Under the pieces are notes generated by a model. It saw only the letters and a program-made list of their open reading frames with translations, was not told where the DNA came from and did not search any database. Position numbers and translations under genes: made by a program. Source: Gadus chalcogrammus (taxonomy: Eukaryota > Chordata > Actinopteri > Gadiformes > Gadidae). From it: a stretch of DNA of 64,000 bases. Positions within the stretch are counted from its first letter, which is position 1. Each line of letters opens with the position of its first letter. The DNA is taken from assembly GCF_026213295.1 (NCBI RefSeq), contig NC_079423.1, positions 20,184,743-20,248,742 on the forward strand. Reading direction: 5' to 3'. Shown here one piece after another: positions 10,700 to 22,113 of the stretch.

Positions 10700-10724
10700 C
10701 TTGTAATATATATTTTTTTATTTA

Positions 10725-11100
10725 AGGCAAGGCAACTTCATTTATATATCACTTTGCATACATGAAGCAGACTCAAAGTGCTTCACATAGAAATACAATA
10801 AATATACAATACAATAAAATAGATAGGCTAAGTAAAAGAAAATGTATTAACTGTCTCTCTGGCATCAGATCATGAATTAACTGTCTCTCTGGGTTTAAGG
10901 AAAAATAACATTAAGTGTCTTGAGCACTCAAATAAAATAGACTGGCTACTGAGTCCAGCACAGCAATAACATCACTGTATTTATCACGAGGGATAAAATA
11001 TATATATATATGCAAAAGAGTATTTATACCAGAGAGGGATAATAACTAAATTATAGGTCATCATGAATAGGCTACACCATACGGTTCTGCCATTGCACAC
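10725..11100. repeat. interspersed repeat, aaggcaac..tttatatat..caaagtgcttcacat type
   Basis: The stretch 10725-10790 has the common fish repeat form ggcaacttcatttatatatc..actcaaagtgcttcacat, often the 3' part of a retroelement. A 27-bp tandem duplication (ttaactgtctctctgg..) follows at 10847-10895. No coding content. Confidence 0.45.
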
Positions 11101-11109
11101 TTCCTAGTG

Positions 11110-11330
11110 GCGAACTGAAATATTGGCGGTGCCTCTCAGGATCTGCACGGAGCTCCTGGACCAGATTGTGGTATACCCCCTGTTCTTGTCTCCGTTCATT
11201 GATGGAGTGCACCCAAACCCTTCGTCTTCTCCTTGCCCGCCTACGGCGCAGCAGAAAAAGGGCAGCCACCCTCTGTCTGGCAACAATAGTTCTGTTGAAA
11301 TAAAAGAAACTACTGGCTGCATACATGTAA
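11110..11330 (-). pseudogene. PIF/Harbinger transposase N-terminal fragment (HARBI1-like)
   Basis: The minus strand reads an Arg-rich tract LLRRRRARRRRR, then VWVHSINERRQEQGVYHNLV, QELRADPERHRQYF. The W-H-IN-RR-Q-G-YH-LVQELR-D-ER---YF pattern is the start of PIF/Harbinger-type transposases (HARBI1 relatives; family knowledge). The reading then departs from the expected fold and no DDE core follows, so this is a fragment. The neighbouring 11690-12023 stretch ends in a TIR-like cggccgtaccttaac and may belong to the same decayed element. Confidence 0.55.
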
Positions 11331-11343
11331 ATGTGTGGCTATG

Positions 11344-12031
11344 TTAAGGCTAGATAGATGGATAGATAGATAGCTACTTTATTGGTCCCAATGGGGACCA
11401 ATAAAGCCATCCAGTAGCTCAATACAATAAATACACACAATAACAATTGGCCTTTAAAGGTGACTGCCCTATATACTAAAAAGGCTTAATAGAAGGTCCT
11501 GCACTTAGGGAGATTGTTGATGCAGTAGATGAATAATTGCACAATATATATAATAAATAAGAAATGACAGTAAATAAAACAAAGTGCCCTACAAACTAAG
11601 TTGGTAGATCAGCTGCTTGAAAACATACTTTCACTGCGCAGATTATACTTTTTTGAAATTATTCAGTGACTTATAGTGACTTCCTGATATCATACTGCAG
11701 CGCGACCGTCGCGCCGCTTCCTGTTGGTGCTAGGGGCGGCTTTTGACATGCGTGAAATGAGCGCCACTGCGCGTCGGCGCCGGTGTGTTTAGGCCTTCAG
11801 GCGCGTTTAACCATTTTTGTGACACACAATGATCAAGCGTCAAGTTGGGCGCGTTATGCGCGTTTTTTAACCCGAGTAACGCGTGCAGTCTGGCCGTAGC
11901 ATAACGCCACTAACGCGCCGCTTTAACGTTTGTAACGCGTCTACGCGCCTACACCAATGGTTCCCTATGCAATAATGCCGATTTTCAACGCCAACGCACG
12001 TGCAGTGTGGCCGTACCTTAACTGAGGACTG
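11344..12031. other. intergenic repeats: (GATA)n, small hairpin, GC-rich TIR-like stretch
   Basis: A short (GATA)n at 11351-11374 is followed by a hairpin, tttattggtccc-aatg-gggaccaataaa. From 11690 to 12023 the DNA is rich in gcgcgtt/aacgcg words and ends ..gtgtggccgtaccttaac, resembling the end of a DNA transposon; its partner end is not certain. Confidence 0.4.
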
Positions 12032-12084
12032 CCTGGATGCTACATTCTTTTTTGAAATTATTTTAATTTTTTAATACATTTTAT

Positions 12085-12603
12085 TGACAATTAGCAATGC
12101 AGCCATTTGGAACAATTGGGTATCTGACCCTAATGGGAAGAAAATTTGGACTTTACCATCTAAATTTTTGATCACTAACAAAATGAAAGAGGTATCTTTT
12201 AAGATTATACACGTTACTATCCCTCTAAACTATTTTTGCAAAGATTTCGAACAAGATATAGAGGTCAATTGCTCATTTTGTAATATGTACCCTGAAGATG
12301 TGACACATTTATTTTGGAACTGTTCCCATTCAAATCATTTATGGAAAGATATTTGCATTTTTATCACTCGTTTCATTGACCCCAAGTTTGTCCCTTTGTA
12401 TTGAACATTAGTTGTTTGGTTTCTTCAATTACACCTCTAGTTAAGCAAACCAATAGTTTATTATAAACCTTATTATTTTATTAGCTAAATGGCATATTCA
12501 TAAATGTAAATACTCGAATCAGACACCGCTTTTTGTTGTGTTTGTGAATGAAACCAAGCGGTACATGGGGAATATTCTAGAAATGGGAAAGCTATTAAAC
12601 ACG
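12085..12603 (+). pseudogene. L1 ORF2 C-terminal segment, inverted relative to the rest of the element
   Basis: The plus strand reads AAIWNNWV, then KKIWTLPSKFLITNKMKEVSFK, CSFCNMYPEDVTHLFWNCSH (the CxxC..HxxxxC zinc-knuckle-like region), and after a frame break LLAKWHIHKCKY-type sequence to KAIKHV. This is the C-terminal part of fish L1 ORF2. It picks up exactly where the minus-strand ORF2 stops (..LFQNDIVSVPYVV at about 13880). The frame resumes after the insertion of 12606-13799 at 13803. Confidence 0.8.
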
Positions 12604-12605
12604 TA

Positions 12606-13799
12606 GGGCCCTATCTTGCATCCGGCGCAAGTGACTTAGTCACTGGCGCATGTGTCGTTGCTAGTTTACAACTGGCGCAGAGCGTTCTTTTCCCACCAGC
12701 GCCACTCGCCGGTAAATTAGGGATTGATCATGCGCCCCAAGGGGCGGTTCGGCGGAAGGAGGAGGCGTGTTCTGGCGCAAACGCTATTTTGCCGTTGCTG
12801 AATACCATTGCGCTACTGACATCGAAATACCTGGTTTAAAGTCAGTGGCGCGTTGTTCAGATGCTATTTTAAGGGCGGATGCATACATGCGCATGCGATG
12901 CATACGAATTGCTTGTGCACCTCGCGCATACACTTTGCTTCTCTCATCTACCTAGCCGCACATTCTTGGTAAATTATTTGGGAAAGAACAGCTGATGCAG
13001 CGGTAATAAGTTGTACTTTTAAATCAATGCATCTGCAAACACCGTACAGCAAAAACATATTTTCTTGACACAGACATCGTGTAGGTAGGCCTACATGCCC
13101 ATAACTTTTAGGATTGATGAGTATTTGATCGTGAAAAACATTGTTTTACCGCGAGTGAGTGTTAAAAAGAATGAATGAATGCGGGCGCGCGTGTGTGCTC
13201 TGTTTAAACACACACAAACTAAACACGTAACGCATAATACAATCAATGGCAATGTCTATTACCGCGGGGACACATGCATATTAGGATAGCATACAATACT
13301 GATAAGAAACAATGTTTATAATGTATTGCGTATATCATTAAATAGAACCAGTTACCGCATATCATATGTTATATCATATACGTTTTCTTTGGCGAAGACT
13401 CAGTATTTCTGAAGTTGTGAAAGAAAACCCCTTATTCCATGTGTGAATTAGGCCATATTATTTGGCAATAAACTGAGCCATTTGCAGTTTGAAATTCATG
13501 TGCATCTGTCTCATCGGAGACTGCAGACGCGCTGTCAAAATATCAACTCGTCCGATTAAAATGCGCTCATGGCTCTTAAAGGGGATGGGAGCTGGCACTC
13601 TCATTGGTTTGTTGGACGTTACGCCCAAACCACACCTACGGGTAATTAGGCTGCTTCAGACCAACCCTTTTGACACTTGCGCCGCGACGCAAGTGTCATT
13701 TATCCGCCTGTAAAATAGCGATAGCGCCGTAGAACCGCCCACAAAGCTACTTGCGCTTTGCGCTTCCCACTTGCGTTTCAGACCGTTAAAATAGGGCCC
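12606..13799. mobile_element. TIR DNA transposon, 1.19 kb, 3-bp TSD gta (PIF/Harbinger-like)
   Basis: Starts gggccctatcttgcatccgg and ends ..ccgttaaaatagggccc; gta is present on both sides (12603-12605, 13800-13802). A 3-bp duplication points to PIF/Harbinger, though that superfamily usually prefers TWA. The inside is rich in gcgca/tgcgc words with no transposase ORF. Removing it restores the L1 frame (KAIKHV/VCVLF). Confidence 0.7.
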
Positions 13800-13879
13800 G
13801 TAGTGTGTGTGCTCTTTATAATATTTTTATTTAATTTAATGCTGCATTTTGTGTTTTTTGTGTCTGTATTTTGTTTTTG

Positions 13880-16800
13880 CAACTACATATGGGACAGAGA
13901 CTATATCATTTTGGAACAATGATCGTATTCCACAATTATTTGTACGTGTTCCAGGGGAGAAACAAACCCCACCAACTGCTGCAGACTCGGTAGGGTCAAG
14001 AGGTAGCAAGGTTGGCCTAACCCCTGCTGTACTTCTTAGAAGCATCACAATTCCTGTAGGGTTTGCATCCATAACAATAGCAAATTCACTTGGAGGAATT
14101 GGAATACCATACTCCATCAAAAATTCCTGATACAACATTAAAAAACCATTACAGTCGAGCAGGTGTAAATCATGTGCAAACCAGTTCTCAAAAAATAAAG
14201 ACTTGTTCTTGTACAATATGTCTGTTATTCCATATATAACATCTTTGAGGAGAGAAATTATGTTTATAGATCATAGACCAAGAGAAAAGCATCTGCTTGT
14301 GAAAGTTGGACAATTTTCTAGGGATTTTCTCAATATTATAATTACAGAATAAAACAAAATGAAGGCCCCCTGATTTGGAAAAGATAAAGTTAGGGATGAA
14401 ATTCCAAATTGAAAACGGATTCCTTATAAATTGCCAGTTAATTTTGAAAGTGTAATTTAAGGTTGAAGAATCAAGGAAGTTAAGGCCGCCCTTATCATAC
14501 GGGTTCATTATCACAGCAATTTTAATATAGTGGCTTTTATTCCTCCAAATAAAAAAATAAATAAAAAATTCAATTTGTTTAGAAGTCTTTTTGTTAACAT
14601 CCAAGGACAGAGCTGCATAAGTGAGCCGGGAGATGCCCTCGCCTTGGTAAGAAGGATTCTACCTCTGACTGATGGTCTCGCTGTAACCATTGATTTAACC
14701 TTTTTTTAGTTTTATCAATATAGGGTTGAAGTTTAAACCACATCTGGAATCTCTATCGTTGGTAATAACAACTCCTAGATAGGGTATAGAGTCCTTTACA
14801 GGAATATTACATATAGACGGTAGATCGCAATTCTTAAGAGCAAGCAATTCACATTTTTTAAGGTTTAAATTTAGCCCAGAAGCAATGGAGAAAGTTTTAA
14901 TTAAATCAATGGTTATAGGTATCTGAGAGGCATCCCTTAAAAAAGGTGTTGTATCATCAGCCAGCTGACTGATGACGACCTCACCATCAGCTATTGAGAT
15001 ACCTTTAAGTGGACTAAGCTTTATGGATTCAGTGAGTAGTTGAGTAGAAAGTAGGAAGAGGGAAATTGGACACCCTTGTCTAAAACCACGATTTAAAAAT
15101 AATCTAGGGGAAGTACCAGCATGTAATTTAATTGAACAGTTTCCATTTTTGTACATAGTTTTGATTGCATTGTTACAGTATGAACCAAATCCAAATTTCT
15201 CTAAGGCATGGAAGATAAAAGGATGCTCAATTGTATCAAAAGCCTTCTGAAAATCGAAGAAAATAATAACACTTTCATCTAAACATAAATCAGAATAGTC
15301 AATTTAAGTCAAGAACTAGTCTAACATTATTGGAAATGTATCTGTGTCTCATAAAACCCTGACTGGCACTCATCGATAATATGATCCAAAACAGTTTTAA
15401 TCCTTTTTGCAAATATCTGTGCAAACACTTTATAATCATTATTAAGAAGGCAGATTGGATGCCAGTTATCAATAAGGAGTTTATCTTTCCTAGGTTTTGG
15501 GATAAGAGTTATGAGGCCTTGAGTTAACGTGGGTGAGAGGGTTTCATTATCTATACATTCTAAAAAGAGCCCCAGCAAGTCAGAGAATGCTTTGTAAAAT
15601 TCAGAGGTGATACCGTCTGTTCCAGGGGACTTATTGAGTTTGGATGTCCAATAGCAAGTTTAACTTCCCCTAGGTCTGTCACAGAAGTCTGATTGGTCGT
15701 TATCAATTGTTTTGGTTTCAGTGAGAGTATCTAAGAATTGGAGGGTGGACTCCTCACTGTAATTTGATTGATATAATGTGCTATAGAAATTAGAACAATA
15801 CAGAGCTATTCTTTCAGGGTCATCTGTAATAACATCATCAATATTCAATTTCTGTATTGAGTTGTTTTTTGCACGGGATTTTTCCAGTCGAAAGAAGTAA
15901 GCACTATTCTACTCCCCTTCCTCAAGCCACAAAGGCAAATTACATAGGCCCCTTCCGGCTTCCCTCTATATAATACATCCAATTTATTTTGCTGAATAAT
16001 TAAAGACTCAATTTCACTTTCAGTTAAATTTTCTGGTGTTTTTTGTGTAATCCGTGTTATCTCCGATATAGTTTTTTCCTCCTTAGCTCTTTTAGCTTTA
16101 AATATAGAACTTCCTTATACTTTTTAATATTTTGACACCTCAAATTTAAAAAGTTCCCAACTACTACTAAATCTTTTATCAATTAAAGCTTTATGCAAAA
16201 AGCATTCAATTAAAGACTGAACCGTTTTGAACACAACCTTGTGCGTTAGGATAGAGCTATTTAATTTCCAATATGAACCCATTCTCTGCGAAATATTGTT
16301 GTTATTGTTCAGTGAAATATTTATTGAGATAGTTAGGGGTGTTGTAAGAATATTGACCTTAAGTTCATTATTGTCTAAACAGTTGGAAATCAGCCAGAAA
16401 TCTATTTGTGATAAACTAGTACAAGCCTTATTACTCCAAGTATATGAACTCATTCCAGGATTATTTTCTCTCCATACATCTTTCAAGTTGAATTTCAGCA
16501 TAAAGTGCGTCAGGTTCAAGGCCATAGAATTGTTAGTTTGAGGAGGATATCTATCTAATAAACTATCTAATGCTATGTTAAAGTCACCTCCCATTAACAT
16601 TAATAAATTTGGATGGTTCGACAACCAATGTGGATTTCCAAATCATCAAATAAAATGTCATTCTCTTGTTTTGAATTATACCCATAAATATTGACGAGTA
16701 AAATTATAGTATCATTTATGTCAACAATCAAAATAAAGTAATGACCATTTGGGTCACCCTTAGAATGTAAAATATTCCCATCTAAACAGTTCTTTAAAGT

Positions 16801-16990
16801 AGCAGCACCAGCTGCTCTTTCTGTAATTACCCCATTCTGCTTTCCATAAAGATGCATCATCTATAACTGAATGCGTTTCCTGGAAAAAATAAAAGGTCCG
16901 TTTTTTGCTGCTTTGCAAATAAGAATAAAGCCTTTCGTTCAACATTCTGTCTCAACCCCCTGGCATTAAGAGAAAAAACAGAAAAAGACG
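13880..16990 (-). pseudogene. L1 ORF2: endonuclease and reverse transcriptase (degenerate)
   Basis: Minus strand. APE-type endonuclease motifs are FSLNARGLRQ near 16960, FFQETHS, MGGDFNIALDS near 16590 and TYTWSN-like; then the RT with LITLIPKPRKDKLLIDNWHP (about 15500), RQGCPIS (about 15080), and the catalytic box QLADDTTPFL (about 14970; ADD in place of the usual FADD). The C-terminal part PPSEFAIVMDA and GGVCFSPGTRTN runs to 13880. It is broken into at least eight frames, so it is dead. The family is vertebrate L1 as found in fish. Confidence 0.85.
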
Positions 16991-17269
16991 GTATAACAAT
17001 GAAAGGTGCTATGAAATTACACCGAACAATTTCTATCCCTTAATAATAGAAAATATATTCTAAGTAACAGTTTTAAACAATCTCCCGAACCTTTTAACAG
17101 TAAGAAAGAGAAAAAATAAGCTTTACCCACAAAAAAGTAATAAATGCTCAGCACTTAGGTGAAAACAGGAGGAGTGGTGTAGTAAGTTCAAGGTAAGCAT
17201 CATCTTAGGAGGATGTGTCCATTTGAGACCGGCCGGACGTCTTTATTTTGGGGCAAAGATGGACGTACC

Positions 17270-17620
17270 TCCTTTCCATCGATTATCTAACGAATGCCTG
17301 CAAAGTGTGCTTTTTTCCCTTCTTCTTCTTCTTCTTCGCAGCTTCTATTATGGGCCACAGTCTGTCTCGTGGTAATGGTCGTCCTGGATCTCCTCATATT
17401 TTCCTGGTACCTGCCAAGCCGATGAACGATGTCGATGTCCTCTCTGATCATTGCATGGGCGTCAGGCACCATGGAGCAGCAGATGTTGATGACTTTGGCC
17501 TTGATGTCCTCCTGTTTCTCCTCCGGGACGCCATGGAGCCTGAGGTTTCATCTTCGTTGGTATCTTTCAGCGTCATTGAGTTTGAGTTCTAACTCTGACA
17601 GTTTCTGCTAATTTTTTTCA
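17270..17620 (-). pseudogene. L1 ORF1 C-terminal (RRM-like) part
   Basis: The minus strand reads GVPEEKQEDIKAKVINICC, VPDAHAMIREDIDIVHRLGR, YQENMRRSRTTIT. This is the ORF1p RNA-binding domain typical of vertebrate L1 (..DIVHRLGR..RPRTTIIRF..). It is separated from its N-terminal half by the hAT at 17629-18904 and is frame-broken at the Glu-rich (gaagaagaag) stretch near 17330. Confidence 0.8.
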
Positions 17621-17628
17621 GTAGTAGT

Positions 17629-18437
17629 CAGGGGTGGGTAGTAACGCGTTACAAGTAACGCAAATGAGTAAAAAAGTACTTTTTTCGGATAAAAAGTACT
17701 TTTCACGTTCCTTTTTTAAGTCTGTAATTTTACTCTTACTCCAGTAAATATTTGATTTAGAATTCTACTCTTTACTCAATTACATTTTCCATCGTGCCTT
17801 CATTAAAATGAGTATTTTGATAAACATATTATCTTCGTTGACTGTAATACAAGCGTACACGTTAGCGACGCCCCCTCCCTAGATTGCAATATTGTAGCGA
17901 TTCCATTGCCGGGGAGACAGCTCACAATTACGTTGGGGCTGAGGACTTGAGCCAGACCATGCTAGGCATAGGGCAGGCTGAATCGCAATTGCGTCAAAAC
18001 AAATCTGTGTGGAAATTGCAATAAGTGAAAGATACAATTTCGCACGTTGAGCACACAGTGGTGTGACTCGTTTATTTAGTCAAAGAGAAAAGCCGGAAAT
18101 CAAAACGTGCTGCAGGTAAACAAATCCCGCATGGGCTCTGACGTCATGAGACGCCGTAATCCTTAAAGGGACAGCGATCCCTGAACCACAAAAACAGTAA
18201 ATGACATGCAGTAAACGACAGCACAATTGAAAGAACAACACATAACAAAATACTGTAGGTGTCTCATGTTACACTCACTACATCTGATTCATTACCACTC
18301 TCTTCATCCCACACCACAAACATGACATACAAAATGTCGTGGAACAGAAACAACAACCAGAGCTATTTATAATTAAGCAATAGATCACGACAGGCTGTGG
18401 TATGTGCTCATTATACCACTGTTACGGGGTATCCTAT

Positions 18438-18523
<86 letters not shown>

Positions 18524-18904
18524 CCCCCCCAGCCAGGTTAGTGTTTAATAGGTAACTGTTCCTACAATGCTTTTGTCAAAGCTGAAGTTAAATTCCATGT
18601 TTAGTGTAAATTTTTTTGATGGCCTATGTTTGTTTAATGAACAATATACAATGAAGCAACTTGTGAAGAAATGTTTGAGAGTGCATCTTTCTCACACATA
18701 CACACGTCTTTTTCACTGATCCAAGCACTGCAATACAAAAATGTAAAGTAACTTGTAATTTGAGTAACTTTAAAACAAAGTACTTTTTTACTCTTACTCA
18801 AGTAGGTTTTTACAATTGGAATATTTACTTTTACTCAAGTACATTTGAAGGAAGTAATTGTACTTTTACTTGAGTATAGATTTTCAGTACTCTACCCACC
18901 TCTG
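17629..18904. mobile_element. non-autonomous hAT, 1276 bp, TSD gtagtagt
   Basis: Termini caggggtgggtagtaacgcg and ..gtactctacccacctctg, flanked by gtagtagt at 17621-17628 and 18905-18912. The inside holds acttttactcaagta-type subterminal repeats, a single arm of the foldback repeat (18372-18424) and a (CT)n at 18438-18520. A near-identical copy is at 33406-34773. It is inserted in L1 ORF1. Confidence 0.95.
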
Positions 18905-18912
18905 GTAGTAGT

Positions 18913-19349
18913 TTTAACCACCTTCATGTCGGTCTTCAAAGAATCAACCTCCGCAAATGCATAGACAATAGACTTCTTCAGTTCGTCAATGCTCACTGTG
19001 TTATGGTTAATCATGCTTTCCAGGTTATCTGCCCGCTCATTCATTTTTGTTGAGATTATCCCAAAGATGTGGTTCTGTAACTCATTCAGAGACATTTCTG
19101 CTCTCTGCTTTTTCCCTTTTGGTTTGACTGGTGTATTGGGGTCAGAATCTGGCAACGGCATAGCATCTGGGCTCTGTTCGCGGCTGCGGACAGGGGCGTG
19201 AGCACAGCCATGATCGGGGTTAGCTGCAGTCGAGGTTGTAGCTGCATAATTTGTCTTGGGAGAGTTAATAGGTACACCAAAAACCAACCATCAGTCGGGC
19301 GCGTTGATTCTTTTTCCTTCCGTTTTGCTCCTTTATCGGAAGGCTCCAT
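18913..19349 (-). pseudogene. L1 ORF1 N-terminal part
   Basis: Starts MEPSDKGAKRKEKESTRPTD at 19349. After a one-base frameshift near 19290 it continues with SPKTNYAATTSTAANPD, a basic stretch PVKPKGKKQRAEMSLNELQN, and a helical region (IISTKMNERADNLESMI, SIDELKKSIVYAFAEVDSLK) consistent with the ORF1p coiled coil. It is cut at 18912 by the hAT target duplication. Confidence 0.75.
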
Positions 19350-19617
19350 GTTGCTTGTGAAAGTGCAGGCTCCTCACTCGTGGGCAGTTTAGCTGATGCT
19401 GGATTAGCAATGATGCTGTAGTAGCCTTGGCGGCAAATACGCTACAAACTTACTTCAAAAGGGTGAATTAACGGTGTTAAAAGGCCGGGAGATGGAACGT
19501 TGTTGTTCACAAGACTTTGAGAACATAATAGGGGAAGCAAAAAGTCGTTATTAAGGGACAGAGCTTGTAATTTTGCTTACCCTCGTAGACAAGTGTCAGC
19601 CTTGGTCGGTGCCATGC

Positions 19618-19731
19618 TGTAATTCTGACGCCTCATTGTTCCGAAGGGCCGTTTGTCCGATAAGTCAAACAAGAGGCGCATTATAGGCCAACGGTTCAAT
19701 ATGCCGAATAGGCCTACATATAAAGGGTTTT

Positions 19732-19797
<66 letters not shown>

Positions 19798-20044
19798 ATT
19801 GGAGAGCAAAGTGACAAAAGAGAGAGAGAGACAGAGAGGTATGAAACTCTTTATGTAGGCCTATTCGGCATATTGAACCGTCGGCCTAATGCGCCTCCTT
19901 TTTGAAAAGTCGGACAAACGGCCCTTCGGACCAATGGGTTCCGTTTTCGTAACATTGAACGGTCGGCATAGTGGCATGTCGATCCAATGGGAAATATTTC
20001 AGACCATTGAGACGTCGGAACATTGAGGTGTCGGAATTACGGGC
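19618..20044. mobile_element. MITE-like element with inverted arms around a (CT)n tract
   Basis: Outer ends ctgtaattctgacgcctcat (19619) and ..atgaggtgtc-like ggtgtcggaattacgggcag (20044) are inverted. Longer inner arms (cgaagggccgtttgtccgat..ataggcctacat, about 19640-19725, against 19845-19940) face each other across a CT tract (19735-19794) and a short GA tract. Non-coding; it sits in the L1 5' UTR. Confidence 0.7.
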
Positions 20045-20437
20045 AGGCCCCCCTGGGTCGCTATCTTGCGCGACCTCCTCCTGGATGCTACATACATTTT
20101 ATATACTGTTCCACATCATGGGAGCCTAGCCACGCCCTACTTCATGACGTACCGGATGCAGAAATATTCTTGTTTTTTAGCATTGTTAGCATTGTAGCAA
20201 CATAAGCGAGAGGTCTGAGCGATCGCAGTCATATTATTGTTTACCGACCATGAAAGTATAGTTTCTTATGAGTTTTGCATGAAATATATTTATAGGAATC
20301 TATAATGTTAAATAATGTAAAACATTACTGCTCTCCAGAAATAGTGAAGTATGCTACCATTGGATGTCCACAGTTGATGTTTGGTAGCCACCTTAATCCT
20401 TTTTTCTTATATTTATATTTTAGCTATTGCAAATAAA

Positions 20438-21917
20438 ATGGAACAGACAAAGGCTGGAGTGCCAGGGCAACCCCCTATTCAAAGTAAGTATTTAGCTTGT
20501 CTAAGGAGAATATATTCACAGAATCTCATCTTGTATTGTCTGTGTATTCCCTAATAAGACAAATTATTAGAATTACATGTTTACTGAATTCATACAAATA
20601 CTGCATATGACATAAGCTAATTACTGTATGCATAGGATATATTAAGCTGTATTCGTCTATATGTTAACAGTCCATTGGAAAACAATCAATAACAAACAAT
20701 TTGTGCTACATTTTCCCCTCACTCTGTATTTACATACAGTAATCTGTGTTTTGTAATCTTTAGGGACAGAAGTGTGTATTATCGGGGACAGCTACGTCCG
20801 CCATGGAGAGAAGAGAGCCAGGTAAACCTGTGGCCCCCACCTTGGCCTGGAGGCCCGTGTCAGTTGGTTTGGCTGCAGCGGACTGAGATGGAAGACCCTC
20901 ATCCCTTTATTCCTACAGTCCCTGAGAGGAAGAACAGCCCCGGATGTCCTGCTCATCCACTGTGGGGGAAACGACCTCGGACGCTTCGAGGGAGTTGAGG
21001 TTGTTGCCGCCATGAAGCACGACCTGCAGTACCTCCACCGACAATTCCCAGCGATGCTGATCGTGTACTACAACATCAACGAGAGACGCCGATGGAGGGC
21101 TGACCATCCTGGGAAGCTAAATCACGCTAGGAAATGGGTGAACAGTCTGATGAACGCATTTGTTAGTGTACAGCTAGGAGGCAACAGTGTAGAGCAGGGG
21201 TCGTCAACCCAAGGCACGCGTACCACCACTGGCACGTGGCAGCATAATCATTGGCACACTTGAGAAAACAAAACAATGCGGCAGCGTAATCATTACTACA
21301 GATTTTTTTTTGCACTTTATTCTCTTTTGGGGCATTTCCTCCCAATGCAAATATGTTTAAATGAGTTACTGAAAGAAGTGTTCTGAAATGGGATCAATTA
21401 ATAGTATGTAGCCTAAACCTATGTTGTGAGTTATAGAGAAGAAAATATTGAAAATATTGTTGCAAGTGGCCTGTATGCAACGCCTTCACATGGTTTTGCA
21501 AAGCTGTGCATGTCTTAAAGATATGATGTGGATGGTTCCAACATTCTCATATAATCTTGTTTTTTACATTTCTCACATTGTAAATATGTTTTTAAATAAG
21601 TTTCTGAAAGTGGTGTTTTAAGATGGGACATATGTAATTAGAATTTGTAATCCCATGTTGCAAATATAACCACAAAAAAAACATTATACAATTCCAGGTC
21701 TTCTGGAAATGTTTTTGGTCGCTGTGTCATAATTCAGCTTAATGTTTAATATATTGTTGCTTAAGGCACTCTTATTAACGAGAACATTTCAAACTGGCAC
21801 TGCATGTTGAAAAGGTTGCTGACCCCTGGTGTAGAGCATCCTGGGATACGGTTCAACTGCTGTGGTTTATACTTAAAAGACAAGGTTCATTTCACCTATA
21901 TAGGGGATTCTTTTTAA
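20438..21917 (+). pseudogene. SGNH-hydrolase-like gene remnant, two exons, cut by a hAT
   Basis: Exon A (acceptor ..tattttag/ at 20423) begins MEQTKAGVPGQPPIQ and ends at the donor CAAA/gtaagt (20483). Exon B (acceptor ..atctttag/ at 20763) continues in frame, R-TEVCIIGDSYVRHGEKRA. SGNH blocks are visible: GDS (nucleophile Ser), HCGGNDLG (block III Asn), and after the hAT, GLYLKDKVHFTYIGDSF with D-x-V-H (catalytic Asp/His), stop at 21915-21917. The only in-frame defect apart from the hAT is TAA at 20823-20825. Deleting the hAT and one TSD restores frame. Related SGNH proteins occur in vertebrate Ngaro/DIRS-type retroelements (family knowledge). Whether this was a domesticated gene or a retroelement ORF is open. 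Confidence 0.7.
21195..21828. mobile_element. non-autonomous hAT, 634 bp, TSD gtgtagag
   Basis: Ends caggggtcgtcaaccc and ..aaaaggttgctgacccctg; gtgtagag flanks both sides (21187-21194, 21829-21836). It interrupts the SGNH reading frame and is non-coding. Confidence 0.93.
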
Positions 21918-22113
21918 AAAGAAAATAAGCATTTCACAGTCTCTTGAAGCGATAATCCAGAGTGGGTGAAACTGACAATTTCAGGGCCAATATGTTCAGC
22001 CTTCTCCCACTCTGAATTGTAATTTCAACTGAGTTTTCAATACTGTATAATGTAATCCAGGTCCTTAATCTTTATTCAATGATGCTCTTCTCTGCATATT
22101 TGATAGATCAGTA

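Larger units (their letters stand above)
12046..20079 (-). mobile_element. full-length, dead L1-type LINE with nested insertions and an internal inversion
   Basis: A 14-bp duplication cctggatgctacat at 12032-12045 and 20080-20093 brackets a minus-strand LINE. The 5' end (gaggtcgcgcaagat-gcgaccc on minus) is at 20079. Then come ORF1 (from 19349), ORF2 (from about 16990), and an AATAAA plus A-rich tail just inside 12046. Inserted elements are a TIR element (19618-20044), a hAT (17629-18904) and a TIR element (12606-13799). The segment of about 12085-13860 is inverted relative to the rest. Many stops and frameshifts make it non-functional. Confidence 0.85.

Noticed and set aside
12046..20079. 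Twin-priming explanation of the inverted L1
   Set aside because: Twin priming would invert the 5' part and leave the 3' part joined to the tail; here an internal 3' segment is inverted while the tail and TSD keep the original orientation.
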